Positions 17,627 through 29,960 of a DNA stretch of 64,000 bases are shown here, in pieces (the stretch's first letter is position 1; each line of letters begins with the position of its first letter). Source of the DNA: Gemmatimonadota bacterium (GTDB lineage: Bacteria; Gemmatimonadota; Gemmatimonadetes; Gemmatimonadales; GWC2-71-9); assembly GCA_040388535.1 (NCBI GenBank), contig JAZKBR010000004.1, positions 1-64,000 on the forward strand. Direction: 5' to 3'. Under the pieces are notes generated by a model. The model did not search any database and was not told the DNA's origin. It saw only the letters and a program-made list of their open reading frames with translations. The translations under genes and the position numbers were made by a program.

Positions 17627-18767
17627 CGAGTGCGCTCCGGTACCAGCCGAGACAACGCTCGGCCACGAATTCAGGGGAGAGGCGTTCCCGCCAGCGTGCG
17701 CCTGCAGTGCGAGCATCCTGCCGTGCATTCGGGTCAGCCAGCAATTCGTGCATCGCCGTGGCCATGGCGCGGGCCGAGGGAGCGACGACTCGCCCCGCTC
17801 CCGACGTCGACACCACATCAAGGAGCCCGCCGCCATCGGTACAGGCGATGACCGGTATGCCTTGCATCAGTGCTTCAGCCGCCGCCAGCCCGAACCCTTC
17901 CCCGACTGCCGGCATCAGGGCGAGGTCGGCCGTTGCCAACAACAACGGAACGTCGGACGGCGCCACCTCACCGAGGAAGCGGACGGCATCGCCGAGCGCG
18001 AGCCCGCCCGCCTGCACCCGCAGGGCGGCGCGAGCCGCGCCATCGCCAGCGATCGTGAGGGGCAACGCCAGCCCCTGCGTGCGGGCCAATGCGAACGCGT
18101 CGAGGGCGAGATGGACTCGCTTCTGCTCGACCAGCCGTCCCAACACCACGATTCCACCCCCGCCACTGCTCCACGGTCGATCGACGCCGGCGACCGGCAT
18201 CGGCTGAACGGCGTCGTCGGCAACCCGCGCGGGAGTGCTCTCGTTGATCACCGTTGCAAGCTCGCGTGAGACCGTTGTCACGACCCTTGCGCGGCGAAAC
18301 GGCGTCCGGGCGAGCCAGCGCACGACCCTGCCCCGTTGCAGCAGTCGCGCATCGCTTCCGTGGCACGTGAGCACCAGCCGCGCTTCGGGTGGAGCGGCGA
18401 GCCCGGCCGGAATCCACCAGTGCGCGTGGACCAGCGCTTCAGCGGCTCCGGTCAACTCCTCGCGCGCGCCCTTACGCAGCGCACGGATCATTCCAGCCAA
18501 CGCCCGCAATCCCTGCGGCGTGCGAATCGCGCTCGCCATCGTGCCGGTGTAGGCAAACGATTCCTGGGAGGCATCGGCGTAACGTACGCGCCGCACCGGC
18601 ACCCCGTCGATCAGATCCTGCCCACCCCGTCCGGCATCGCTCGGCGCCACGACTCGCACGTCCACTCCACGGGCCCGCAAGGCCAGCGCGAGCGGGTGCA
18701 GGAAAGCCCCGGCAACATCGCCCGGGTGGCGCGGGTAGTTGTGCGTCAGAAAGACGACCCGCATCAC
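17619..18767 (-). CDS. Glycosyltransferase family 4
   Basis: 382 residues. The N-terminal Rossmann half begins MRVVFLTHNYPRHPGDVAG with an acceptor-side VHAHWWIPAGLAA segment; the donor half contains GRLVEQKRVHLALDAF, LTIAGDGAAR, VRFLGEVAPSDVPLLLATADLALMPA and the family EX7E-type motif EGFGLAAAEAL. It is a retaining, nucleotide-sugar-dependent GT-B enzyme acting at the cytoplasmic face. Two adjacent ATGs (18767, 18764) are possible. It overlaps copy 1 of the flippase-like pair by 8 bases and follows the GT2 gene by 2 bases. Confidence 0.85.
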   Translation of the reverse strand: MMRVVFLTHNYPRHPGDVAGAFLHPLALALRARGVDVRVVAPSDAGRGGQDLIDGVPVRRVRYADASQESFAYTGTMASAIRTPQGLRALAGMIRALRKGAREELTGAAEALVHAHWWIPAGLAAPPEARLVLTCHGSDARLLQRGRVVRWLARTPFRRARVVTTVSRELATVINESTPARVADDAVQPMPVAGVDRPWSSGGGGIVVLGRLVEQKRVHLALDAFALARTQGLALPLTIAGDGAARAALRVQAGGLALGDAVRFLGEVAPSDVPLLLATADLALMPAVGEGFGLAAAEALMQGIPVIACTDGGGLLDVVSTSGAGRVVAPSARAMATAMHELLADPNARQDARTAGARWRERLSPEFVAERCLGWYRSALDA

Positions 18768-18769
18768 GG

Positions 18770-19705
18770 TCAGTCGGGCCGATCGGACTCGAGCCGACGC
18801 GCGAACTCACGCTGCTCTTCGCGCATCCCGGCCACGAGTTCGGCCGTGAACCCGAAGCCGAACAGCACCACGCCACAGATGACCATCGTCTCGACCAGGT
18901 TCAGCAAGGGTCGGAAGCCGATCCCGAATCCGAAACGCAGCACCAGGGCGACAATGCCCGCAAGGAATCCCACGCTGAACAGCAGCACGCCGGCGACACC
19001 GAAGAAGAGCATCGGCTTTCGCCCGAAGCGCAACTGGAACCAGACGGAGATGAGGTCGAGCACACCAATTGGAATGCGCGTCCAGGTGAACTTCGACACG
19101 CCGGCAGTCCGCGCGTAGAGCGGCACCGGTACCGATGTCAGCCGGAAGCCGTCGGCGGCCGCGATCACGACCATGAAGCGATGCCAGTCAGGGCGCATCG
19201 GCACATTGGCCATCACCTCGCGTCGATACGCCTTGACCGAATTGAGGTCGGTGACGCGAACGCCGAAGAGCCAGCGACAGAGGCCGTTGTAGATGGTCGA
19301 GACGAAGGCCTTCTCGTATTTCCCCTGCTTCGTGCCGGTCACGATGTCGGCCTGCCCGGCGAGAATCGGAGCCACCAGCTGGGGAATGTCCTCCGGCTTG
19401 TACTGCAAGTCGGCGGGATAGAAAACGAATACATCGCCGGACGCGGCGTTGCCTGCGCTGCGCAGCCCATCGGCAATGCCACGCTGACGACGGTGCGTCA
19501 CCACGCGGAGGAAGGGATACTCGGCCGAGAGCCGCGTGAGCACACCGGCGCTGTCGTCACTGGAACCGTCATTGACGACGACCACCTCGAAGCCCACACC
19601 GAGCGCCGGCAGCGCGTCGGCGCACTGACGGAGAAATTCCGGGAGGTTCTCCGCCTCATCCTTCGCCGGCACCAGCACGGAGACGCGAATGGCGCTTCCG
19701 TTCAT
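18770..19705 (-). CDS. Membrane-anchored GT2 glycosyltransferase (ArnC/GtrB type)
   Basis: 311 residues. The catalytic domain (about 1-225) shows VSVLVPAKDEAENLP, VVVNDGSSDDS, FYPADLQYKPED and KQGKYEKAFVS, as in undecaprenyl-phosphate glycosyltransferases. Two C-terminal membrane helices follow (PMLFFGVAGVLLFSVGFLAG and VETMVICGVVLFGFGFTAEL), ending in a charged cytoplasmic tail. It probably attaches a sugar to undecaprenyl phosphate. Start ATG at 19705 overlaps the rpoN stop as ATGA. Sugar identity cannot be read. Confidence 0.85.
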   Translation of the reverse strand: MNGSAIRVSVLVPAKDEAENLPEFLRQCADALPALGVGFEVVVVNDGSSDDSAGVLTRLSAEYPFLRVVTHRRQRGIADGLRSAGNAASGDVFVFYPADLQYKPEDIPQLVAPILAGQADIVTGTKQGKYEKAFVSTIYNGLCRWLFGVRVTDLNSVKAYRREVMANVPMRPDWHRFMVVIAAADGFRLTSVPVPLYARTAGVSKFTWTRIPIGVLDLISVWFQLRFGRKPMLFFGVAGVLLFSVGFLAGIVALVLRFGFGIGFRPLLNLVETMVICGVVLFGFGFTAELVAGMREEQREFARRLESDRPD

Positions 19706-21246
19706 ACCCGCTTCCGCATCCGGGCCGGCAGGATGCCGAGTTGATCGCGGTACTTCGCGACGGTGCGGCGAGCGATCTGGATCCCCTGCTCCTCGAACAG
19801 ATGCACGATCTGCTGGTCGGTCAGCGGCTTCGCCGCGGCTTCCTCGGCAACCATCTTCTCGAGCTTCGCGCGGATCGAGCGCGCCGAAGCATCTTCACCA
19901 GATGCCGTCTGCAGGGCGCTGGAGAAGAAGAACTTCAGCGGCAACACACCGCGCGGAGTCTGGACGAACTTCTCGTTGGTGACCCGGCTCACCGTCGATT
20001 CGTGCATCGAGATCACCTCGGCGACCTCACGCAAGGTGAGCGGCCGCAGGTACTCGACACCCTTCTCGAAGAACTCTCGCTGCCGGTCGACGATGAAGTT
20101 CATCACCTTCAGCATGGTCTGGCGCCGCTGTTCGATGGCCTGGATCATCCAGGTCGCGCTATTCATCCGTGAGGCGATGAAGTCGCGATTTTCGGCGGTC
20201 ATCTTCCCCTTTTCTCGCGCGATTTCCTGGTACGACCGCGAGAGCCGGAGTCGTGGGACGCCCGTGTCGTTGAGGAAGACCTGATATCGGCCCTCGATCT
20301 TGTCGACGATCAGGTCGGGGGTGATGTAGGCGTCGCCGCGATCGGCGTACTTGAGGCCCGGCTTCGCGTCGCATTTGGCCAGCACGTCGGCCGCGGCCTG
20401 CGCTTCACGCGGACCGACGCCAAACTTGCGGGCGAGGTCATTCCAGCGATGGGCAATCAGGTCTTCGAACGCCTGATCGACCAGTCGGTAGGTCAGTGTG
20501 TCGGCATCGCCATGCTCGCGCAGCTGGAGCAACAGGCATTCACGCAGGTTGCGGGCGCCGACGCCCGGCGGATCGAGTGACTGGATGATGACGAGTGCCG
20601 CATCCAGCTCTTCGGGCGTGAAGATCGCCACGCCAGGTGGCAGCTTGGCGGCGCCGTTGGTGTGGTGCGCCTCGTGCTGGCCATGCCCCTCTTCCTCTTC
20701 GTCGATATCGAAGGGGTCATACTCATCCGGCTCCGGCGCCTTCGCCGCCGGATTGTTGGAGAGCAGCCAGAGGTTGGCCGATTCGAGGACCACCTCCAAG
20801 GGGCAGCCCAGCAGGCCGTCATCGTTGATGTTGCCGATGAGCTCTTCACAGAGGAGCCGCATCCGGGGCGTCATGTCGAGCATCTGGAGCTGGTCGCGCA
20901 GATGATCTGCGAGATCGCGACTCTCGACCGACACCGGCTCGATGTAGTCCATGACCTCGAACTGCTCCTTCGGTCCGCCCACTTCGAAACCGTTGAGCAG
21001 GATCTCTTCCCAATCGACCTCGTCGTCCTTCTTGACCTCTTCCTGCTCCTGCTCGGTGGTCTTCTCCGGCGTTTCCTCTTCCTCGGGTTCTTCCAGCTCG
21101 AGGAAGGGATTGTTGAGCAGTTCCTGTTGCAGATGCTGCTGCAGGTCGAGCATCGGCATATAGAGCATATCCATCGCCTGATAGAGGCGTGGATTGATCC
21201 GCAGCTCCTGCCGGAGGCCCTGTTGCTGATGGAGGCCGGTCTTCAC
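19702..21246 (-). CDS. rpoN: RNA polymerase sigma-54 factor
   Basis: 514 residues, the usual length. Region I is glutamine-rich (LHQQQGLRQELRINPRLYQAMDML, split over the first 30 residues), followed by an acidic region II (EEPEEEETPEKTTEQEQEE), the core-binding region, and a C-terminal DNA-binding part with VAEVISMHESTVSRVTNEK and the RpoN box ARRTVAKYR. It directs core polymerase to -24/-12 promoters with AAA+ activators. Placement directly after lptB is the conserved proteobacterial arrangement. No activator gene is in the window. ATG at 21246 overlaps the lptB stop as ATGA. Confidence 0.97.
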   Translation of the reverse strand: MKTGLHQQQGLRQELRINPRLYQAMDMLYMPMLDLQQHLQQELLNNPFLELEEPEEEETPEKTTEQEQEEVKKDDEVDWEEILLNGFEVGGPKEQFEVMDYIEPVSVESRDLADHLRDQLQMLDMTPRMRLLCEELIGNINDDGLLGCPLEVVLESANLWLLSNNPAAKAPEPDEYDPFDIDEEEEGHGQHEAHHTNGAAKLPPGVAIFTPEELDAALVIIQSLDPPGVGARNLRECLLLQLREHGDADTLTYRLVDQAFEDLIAHRWNDLARKFGVGPREAQAAADVLAKCDAKPGLKYADRGDAYITPDLIVDKIEGRYQVFLNDTGVPRLRLSRSYQEIAREKGKMTAENRDFIASRMNSATWMIQAIEQRRQTMLKVMNFIVDRQREFFEKGVEYLRPLTLREVAEVISMHESTVSRVTNEKFVQTPRGVLPLKFFFSSALQTASGEDASARSIRAKLEKMVAEEAAAKPLTDQQIVHLFEEQGIQIARRTVAKYRDQLGILPARMRKRV

Positions 21247-21995
21247 GCGGGCTGCTCCATCCGGCCGCGCAAGCGGGCGGTGAGGGTGGGTCCGAGATAG
21301 AGTTCGGCGACACGGTCATTCCAGACCAGTTCACGCACGGTCCCGGCGGCCTGCACGGTTCCCGAGTGCATGATGTAGGCACGGTCCACGATCTCGAGGG
21401 TCTGTTCGACGTTGTGGTCGGTGATCAGGACTCCAAGACCGCGTTCGCGGAGTGAGGAGACGATAGTCTGAATGTCGTGAACGGCGATCGGGTCGACCCC
21501 GGCAAACGGTTCGTCGAGCAGCATGAAGAGTGGATCACGGGCCAGCGCGCGGGTGATCTCGAGTCGCCTCCGCTCGCCACCGCTGAGCGTGTATGCCGGA
21601 GACTTTCGCAAGGCGGTCAGCCCGAGTTCGGACAACATCCGCTCCAGTCGTTCGAGCCGGTCGTGCTTCGTGAGCGAGAGGGTCTCGAGGATGGCGAGGA
21701 CGTTCTGCTCGACGGTCATCCGGCGGAAGATCGACGGTTCCTGCGCGAGATAGCCGATTCCCCGGCGGGCCCGCTTGTACATCGGCTGGGAAGTGATTTC
21801 GGTATCGTCGATGTAGATCTGTCCCTGATCGGGGCGGATCAATCCGGTGATGAGATAGAACGTAGTCGTTTTGCCGGCGCCATTGGGGCCAAGCAGGCCC
21901 ACGATTTCTCCCTGGGCCAGCGAAACCGCTACATCCTGGACCACCGCCCGCCGCGAATAGCTCTTCCAGAGACCCTCGGCCCGAAGCACGCTCAT
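21243..21995 (-). CDS. lptB: LPS export ABC transporter ATP-binding protein LptB
   Basis: 250 residues. Walker A GPNGAGKTT, Q-loop region YLAQEPSIFRRMTVEQN, signature LSGGERRR, Walker B LFMLLDEPFAGVDP and switch histidine DHNVEQTLEI are all present. The protein powers LptFG, which extract LPS from the inner membrane; lptF, lptG and lptD are not in the window. Start ATG at 21995 overlaps lptA by 4 bases. Confidence 0.95.
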   Translation of the reverse strand: MSVLRAEGLWKSYSRRAVVQDVAVSLAQGEIVGLLGPNGAGKTTTFYLITGLIRPDQGQIYIDDTEITSQPMYKRARRGIGYLAQEPSIFRRMTVEQNVLAILETLSLTKHDRLERLERMLSELGLTALRKSPAYTLSGGERRRLEITRALARDPLFMLLDEPFAGVDPIAVHDIQTIVSSLRERGLGVLITDHNVEQTLEIVDRAYIMHSGTVQAAGTVRELVWNDRVAELYLGPTLTARLRGRMEQPA

Positions 21996-23374
21996 GGCCG
22001 CTTCCCCGGCAACGCCACCTTGCTGCTGTCGGCTTTGGACTTCCGCAGCGATGCGGTCTCGAGTTGCACGCCATCGATAGTGCCGTGGGCGCGCACCGCC
22101 GACACCCCGGTCGAATCGCCACCCTTCATCAGGACCAGGATGGTGTCGGCGCGGGTGTAATTCACCGACGGCGAGGTCTTGCCGTTCTTGGTGACGTTAC
22201 GCGAGAAGAGTGATTTTGCCGACCCGATCGCCTCGATCCGACGAATCCGGGTCTTCTCGACGCCGGCGGAGTCGACCTGCTCGAACGAGGCGACAATGCG
22301 CTCGCCCCAGAGGGTATCGCGGTCGCGTGGCGTTTTGTTTGAGGTATCCGCCGCTGCGACCCTGGCCGCCGTCGTATCGAGTGGATTCTGCACCATCCCG
22401 CGACGGAAGACGCGGAGTTCCCGCAACTTCTCGCCCGGCGTGTCGATGGCAATGCTGTCGCCCTTGATGTCGTACCCTTCGTTGTGCACCGTGGCCGGAT
22501 GCTGCCTGTCCCATGCCAGCGTCCGGCTGAGCTTCTCGCTGGTGAATGCGAGCACGACGTTCTCTCCCTTGATCCGGGAACTCCCGTTGAGCACCTCGCC
22601 ATCGCCGAAGGCGCGCACGTCGCGCAGGACGTCATCATCGAGACCGAGCCGCACTTCCTTCCCCCGAACCGTGAACGAATCGCTCGAGGTGCGGCGCAGT
22701 TGTGCTGGCCTGCCAAAGAGCGACGCCGCTCCACCGCGTCCCGCGAGATAGACCAGAGAGTCGCCGGTGCCGTGCAGCGAATCGCGATCGACCGTCACGT
22801 TGCCATACCCATAGAATTTCGAGTCGCCGATGCCGCGGAGTCGATCACCGACAATCAGGTATGGCGAGGCCACCGCAGTGTCCTTCGGACCGCGGGCCGG
22901 GAGATACTTGAGGGTCGGTCGCTGCAGTGCAGTCATCTCGGCTTCGGGCCGTACTCCGGTCACAGCGCGGGCATAGTCGACCGAGGGGCCGACGATGTTG
23001 GAGCCGGTCTTGAGATTCCGCACCACCACGTGACCGCGCGCCTGCATCAATTCGCCGTTGGTCTTGAAATAGGTGATGGTGTCGGCAGTCAGCGAAACGG
23101 TGGCATCGCGGTAGAAGGCTTTCGTGATCAGGATGACCACATTGCCACCGAGCGACGCGAGCGAGTCACCACCGAGCCGCACGTCCTGACCAGCGCAACT
23201 CAAACGAACATTGCCGCCGGCGAAGTAGTTGGTGTTTCCCGGAATCGGCTCGCTCAGGAATCCCTCGCGGTCGACATTGTCGACCTTCAACAGGCACCGC
23301 TTCCCCTGCTGCGCCGTCAGGCCTGGGGTGCAGAACGCGCCGAGGAGCAGCACTCCCAGGAGTGCCCGAATCAT
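21992..23374 (-). CDS. lptA: LptA/OstA-like periplasmic LPS-bridge protein
   Basis: 460 residues, much longer than E. coli LptA (185). A signal peptide (MIRALLGVLLLGAFCTPGLTA) precedes repeated OstA-type beta strands: YFAGGNVRLSC, DTITYFKTNGELMQARGHVVV, SKFYGYGNVTVDRDSLHGTGD and RAFGDGEVLNGSSRIKGENV. These jellyroll repeats form the periplasmic LPS conduit. The size suggests several fused OstA units or an LptA/LptD-N hybrid. It lies between lptC and lptB, as expected for lptA, with 4-base overlaps on both sides. Confidence 0.85.
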   Translation of the reverse strand: MIRALLGVLLLGAFCTPGLTAQQGKRCLLKVDNVDREGFLSEPIPGNTNYFAGGNVRLSCAGQDVRLGGDSLASLGGNVVILITKAFYRDATVSLTADTITYFKTNGELMQARGHVVVRNLKTGSNIVGPSVDYARAVTGVRPEAEMTALQRPTLKYLPARGPKDTAVASPYLIVGDRLRGIGDSKFYGYGNVTVDRDSLHGTGDSLVYLAGRGGAASLFGRPAQLRRTSSDSFTVRGKEVRLGLDDDVLRDVRAFGDGEVLNGSSRIKGENVVLAFTSEKLSRTLAWDRQHPATVHNEGYDIKGDSIAIDTPGEKLRELRVFRRGMVQNPLDTTAARVAAADTSNKTPRDRDTLWGERIVASFEQVDSAGVEKTRIRRIEAIGSAKSLFSRNVTKNGKTSPSVNYTRADTILVLMKGGDSTGVSAVRAHGTIDGVQLETASLRKSKADSSKVALPGKRP

Positions 23375-23955
23375 TTCGGGGCTCCCTTGGCTGTCACCGG
23401 GCTCTTTGTTGCCGCACCCTGCCCTGGAAGCAGGAAACCTTTCCCCTTGACTGCTCCCTTGGGTCGCGCGGTCACGATGTTCTTGAAGTCCGGGTCTGAT
23501 TCGAACGAAGCACCCGAGCCATTGCCATCGGGCGCCGTGAACTTGAACGCCGTATCCGAGCGCACCTGATTCGCGATCCGGTCGTAGACGAGGTGCTCGG
23601 TGTAGAGCTTCTTGCCGGACGGGGTCACCGCCACGACGTTACCCCGCAGATCGAGACTCTTGTCCCGGATGGCGTAGTTCCCCTTGTTCGAGGTCACCGT
23701 CGACGTCTCGTTGCCGCTCCTGTCGAAGAAGGTCACCGTCACCTTCTCGAGGTCGGCTACCTGACGCTGCTGATAGACGCGGGCACTGTCGGCCTTGAGC
23801 GTGAGCACCCGGACGTTGTTGTCGGTGATCGACGTCTCCATGCCACCCATCACCTGATCGGCACTGTCGGCCATCGCGGTCTGCGTCGGGGCAATGCCGC
23901 GGCTGGCACAGCCCGTCGCAAGCAGAAGGACGGTGCCGAGCGCGATGGTCCGCAT
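23371..23955 (-). CDS. lptC: LPS export protein LptC
   Basis: 194 residues. The N-terminus has a signal with a lipobox-like end (LLLATGC, Cys16), so it may be a lipoprotein rather than the membrane-anchored form in E. coli. The body has LptC-like strands: LKADSARVYQQRQVADLEKVTVTF, ETSTVTSNKGNYAIRDKSLDLRG and GKKLYTEHLVYDRIANQVRSD. It couples LptBFG to LptA. The TGATG junction with kdsD fixes the ATG at 23955. Confidence 0.88.
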   Translation of the reverse strand: MRTIALGTVLLLATGCASRGIAPTQTAMADSADQVMGGMETSITDNNVRVLTLKADSARVYQQRQVADLEKVTVTFFDRSGNETSTVTSNKGNYAIRDKSLDLRGNVVAVTPSGKKLYTEHLVYDRIANQVRSDTAFKFTAPDGNGSGASFESDPDFKNIVTARPKGAVKGKGFLLPGQGAATKSPVTAKGAPK

Positions 23956-24905
23956 CAGGCGGCTCCTGCCCGAAGGAGGTCGTGCATGTGGACCACCCCG
24001 ATGACCCGCGCCTCATCGTCGAGAACCGGCAGGGCGACAACACCGTGGCGCTCCATCGTGCCGAGCGCGGTGGCCGCAAGATCATCGCCGTGGGTGCTGC
24101 GGGGGCTGCGGGTCATCACGTCGGCCACCGGTATCGAGAGATAGTCACTGGTGCGTTCCACGAGACGCGTGAGATCGCCGGTGGTCACGACGCCGATCAG
24201 GACGCCGCCTTCCACCAGCGGGACCAGTCCGCGCCCCCGTGCCAGCCCCACAACCGCCTGTTGCATCGTCGCCGAGGTGGCGAGTGCGTGGTCGGCCGGT
24301 ACCATGACATCGCGAACCCGGAGCAGCAGCTTACGGCCGAGGCGTCCGCCGGGGTGGAGCGAGGCGAAATCCTCGCGGCGGAAGCCCTTCCGTTCGAGCA
24401 ACGCCACGGCCAGCGCATCGCCGATCGCCAGCGCGACCGTGGTGCTGGTCGTCGGCGCGAGATCGTGCGGGCAGGCTTCTTCCGAGACCGCCGCATCGAT
24501 GGTGACCCGCGACGCACGCCCGAGTGTCGACGACGCCTCACCGGTGATCGCAATGATCGGAATCAGCATCCGCCCGAGCGCCTCGAGGAGGCCGAAGAGT
24601 TCTTCGGTCTCGCCACTCTTGCTGAGCACAATGGCCACGGTGGTCGCGTCGACCATACCCAGGTCACCGTGAAGCGACTCGATCGGATGGAGGTAGCTCG
24701 CCGCCGTGCCGGTCGAGGTCAGCGTGGCGGCGATCTTCTGGGCAATGACACCGCTCTTGCCGATCCCGCTCACGACGACCCGTCCGCCCTGAGCGAGCAG
24801 GTCGATTGCCGCGTCGAAGCGCTCGTCGAGACGCTCAGCCGCCGCGAGCACCGCTTCACCTTCGAGCCGCAGTGTCCGGCGCCCGGCGGTGACGGCGCTG
24901 CTCAC
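23955..24905 (-). CDS. kdsD: D-arabinose-5-phosphate isomerase (KpsF/GutQ family)
   Basis: 316 residues from a GTG at 24905 that overlaps the kdsC stop as GTGA. The SIS sugar-isomerase domain has VVVSGIGKSGVIAQKIAAT, LHPIESLHGDLGMV, LSKSGETEE and the end motif LHPGGRLGRKLL; two CBS domains follow (VRDVMVPADHAL and VADVMTRSPRST). It converts ribulose 5-phosphate to arabinose 5-phosphate, the precursor for KdsA. The CBS pair may sense a nucleotide. Confidence 0.95.
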   Translation of the reverse strand: MSSAVTAGRRTLRLEGEAVLAAAERLDERFDAAIDLLAQGGRVVVSGIGKSGVIAQKIAATLTSTGTAASYLHPIESLHGDLGMVDATTVAIVLSKSGETEELFGLLEALGRMLIPIIAITGEASSTLGRASRVTIDAAVSEEACPHDLAPTTSTTVALAIGDALAVALLERKGFRREDFASLHPGGRLGRKLLLRVRDVMVPADHALATSATMQQAVVGLARGRGLVPLVEGGVLIGVVTTGDLTRLVERTSDYLSIPVADVMTRSPRSTHGDDLAATALGTMERHGVVALPVLDDEARVIGVVHMHDLLRAGAA

Positions 24906-25436
24906 GCGTCGGTCCCGATGTAGTGCTGCGCGGCCTGTTCCCACTCACCGCGCGCCTGCAGCAGTTGCTCCACGACTTCGCGTAGCGCACCGTGCCCACC
25001 CGACGCCTGGGTGATGTATTGGCAGACGGCCTTGACCTCGGGGCGGGCATTGGCCACCGCGATCGGCAGGCCGACACGGCGCAACACGGGAATGTCCGGC
25101 AAGTCGTCGCCAATGAAGATCATCTGTTCCCAGGTCAGGCCGCGCTCGGCAAGCAGCGCTTCAACCGCTGCGACCTTGCCCGTGCTCGACACCTGGAGCA
25201 CCGCGCTGACCTTGAGCTCGGTTCCGCGAAGTGCAGTGGCCGACGAGACGCGTCCGCTCACCCAGCACATCTCGATGCCCGCATTGCGAAGCAGCGTCGC
25301 GGCAAGGCCGTCGAGGACATCGAAGCGCTTGAACTCGACCCGCGCGCCGGCGACCTCGCCGATGTAGAGGCCGTTGTCGGTCAGACAGCCATCGACGTCG
25401 GTACCAAGGAGGCGGATCCCTTTCGCCCGCGCAGGA

Positions 25437-25444
<8 letters not shown>
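24902..25444 (-). CDS. kdsC: Kdo-8-phosphate phosphatase
   Basis: 180 residues, a C0-type HAD phosphatase. Motif I is GTDVDGCLTDNGLY, motif II lies near VSGRVSSAT, the lysine near STGKVAAVEALL, and motif IV is FIGDDLPDIPVL. It releases phosphate from Kdo 8-phosphate made by KdsA. The ATG at 25444 overlaps the kdsA end by 8 bases; longer forms upstream are shadow coding. Confidence 0.94.
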
Positions 25445-28671
<3,227 letters not shown>

Positions 28672-28674
28672 GAT

Positions 28675-28705
28675 CAAAGCTATGTAGTCTCGGCCTCTGT
28701 GTCAA
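28675..28705 (-). promoter_or_regulatory. Candidate promoter of the kdsB operon
   Basis: On the minus strand TTGACA (28700-28705) is followed after 17 bases by TAGCTTTG (28675-28682), an exact match to the TAnnTTTG box of Bacteroidota-type promoters. The kdsB GTG follows the box by only 3 bases, so transcription would start at or next to the start codon. Confidence 0.45.
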
Positions 28706-28756
28706 AAGTCATGCCGAACTTGTGACCGTGACCCTAAACGCTTGCGAGAGAACCGA

Positions 28757-29350
28757 TTAGCTGTCAAGCCCCGCGAGGCGGATGAAGTTCACCAGCAATT
28801 CCTTTCCGGCGGGGGTCGCGACCGACTCCGGGTGGAACTGCACGCCCCAGATGGGGAGCTCCCGGTGGCGCAGGGCCATGATCTCCGCGCCTGCCGGGCG
28901 GTCGCCCGACCAGGCCGTCACTTCGAGCTCCGTGGGCATCGACTCAGGCGCAATGACGAGGGAGTGGTAGCGCATCACGGTCATCGGGGATGGCAGCCCC
29001 TGAAACAACCCTTCGCCGTTATGCGCCACGTCGGTGGTCTTGCCGTGCATCATCCGGTCGGCCCGGACAACATCTCCCCCGAAGGCCTCACCGATCGCCT
29101 GATGTCCAAGGCAGACCCCGAGCAGCGGAATGCCCCGCTGCCCCGCCTCCCGGATCAGCGGAACAGCGATGCCGGCCTCTGCGGGAGTGCCCGGCCCAGG
29201 AGAGACCAGGATTGCCCGTGGGGCTCGATCGAGGGCCTCGGAGACCGTCAGCTGATCGTTCCGGACCACCTGAGGCTCGGCCCCGAGCTCACCGAGGTAC
29301 TGGACCAGGTTGAAGGTGAACGAGTCGTAGTTGTCGAGGACAAGGAGCAT
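28757..29350 (-). CDS. trpG: Anthranilate / aminodeoxychorismate synthase glutaminase subunit
   Basis: 197 residues from the ATG at 29350 ([19 protein letters not shown]). Class I glutamine amidotransferase with [11 protein letters not shown], nucleophile motif [12 protein letters not shown], and [14 protein letters not shown] with the catalytic His-Glu. It feeds ammonia to TrpE or PabB; neither partner is in the window, so whether it serves tryptophan or folate is open (pabA is the alternative name). Transcribed divergently from yaeQ. Confidence 0.92.
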   Translation of the reverse strand: MLLVLDNYDSFTFNLVQYLGELGAEPQVVRNDQLTVSEALDRAPRAILVSPGPGTPAEAGIAVPLIREAGQRGIPLLGVCLGHQAIGEAFGGDVVRADRMMHGKTTDVAHNGEGLFQGLPSPMTVMRYHSLVIAPESMPTELEVTAWSGDRPAGAEIMALRHRELPIWGVQFHPESVATPAGKELLVNFIRLAGLDS

Positions 29351-29353
29351 CCT

Positions 29354-29360
29354 GAAAGTA
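29354..29360 (-). promoter_or_regulatory. Possible -7-like box before trpG
   Basis: Minus-strand TACTTTC lies 3 bases before the trpG ATG (TACTTTCAGGATG). It is a near match to TAnnTTTG and would give a leaderless mRNA. No good -33 element is seen, so this is weak. Confidence 0.2.
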
Positions 29361-29417
29361 AGGGAGTAGAGTTCAGGCGAGGAAGTTCCGCGAACCATCA
29401 CAGGTACGGAGTGTCCG

Positions 29418-29960
29418 TTGGCCCTGACCGCGACGATTTACAACTTCGAGATCCAGCTCGCCGATGTTGACAGAGGTGTCTACGAGGAGCTGGCGCTCCG
29501 GGTCGCCTGCCATCCTTCGGAGACCCCGGAATACCTGGTCGCGCGGGTGCTCGCGTACGCCCTGGAATACACCGAGGGGATCACCTTCGGGCGCGGAATT
29601 TCCGAGCCGGACGATCCGCCCATTGCCGTCAAGGATCTCACGGGAACGCTCCTGACGTGGATCGAAATCGGCAGCCCCGATGCGGCGCGGCTCCACAAGG
29701 CAAGCAAGCTCGCCCGCCGGGTCGCCGTCTACACGCATAAGGACCCGCGAATGCTCCTCCGCCAACTCGAGGGTGAGCGAATCCACCGCTCGGAGGCCCT
29801 CGAGCTTTACAGCTTTGACCGTGAGATGATTGCGGAACTGGTGGGCTTGCTGGATCGTCGCACGAAGCTGGGGCTTTCAGTGACCGATCGTCAACTCTAT
29901 GCGACGATCGGTGAGACGACAATTTCGGGAGAAGTCCTGCGACACCTGCTCGGCAGCTAG
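29418..29960 (+). CDS. yaeQ: YaeQ family protein
   Basis: 180 residues, typical for the family. It starts at a TTG at 29418 with cggag 8 bases upstream; the N-terminus [22 protein letters not shown] and the [20 protein letters not shown] segment are diagnostic. YaeQ proteins have a PD-(D/E)xK nuclease-like fold; [15 protein letters not shown] and LTWIEIGSP give the acidic residues expected there. Its biological role is unclear. The stop overlaps the stop of convergent xerD on a CTAG palindrome. Confidence 0.9.
   Translation: MALTATIYNFEIQLADVDRGVYEELALRVACHPSETPEYLVARVLAYALEYTEGITFGRGISEPDDPPIAVKDLTGTLLTWIEIGSPDAARLHKASKLARRVAVYTHKDPRMLLRQLEGERIHRSEALELYSFDREMIAELVGLLDRRTKLGLSVTDRQLYATIGETTISGEVLRHLLGS

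Noticed and set aside
28722-28733. Tandem gtgacc gtgacc upstream of kdsB as an operator
   Set aside because: Two 6-base direct repeats alone are not enough evidence for a regulator site.
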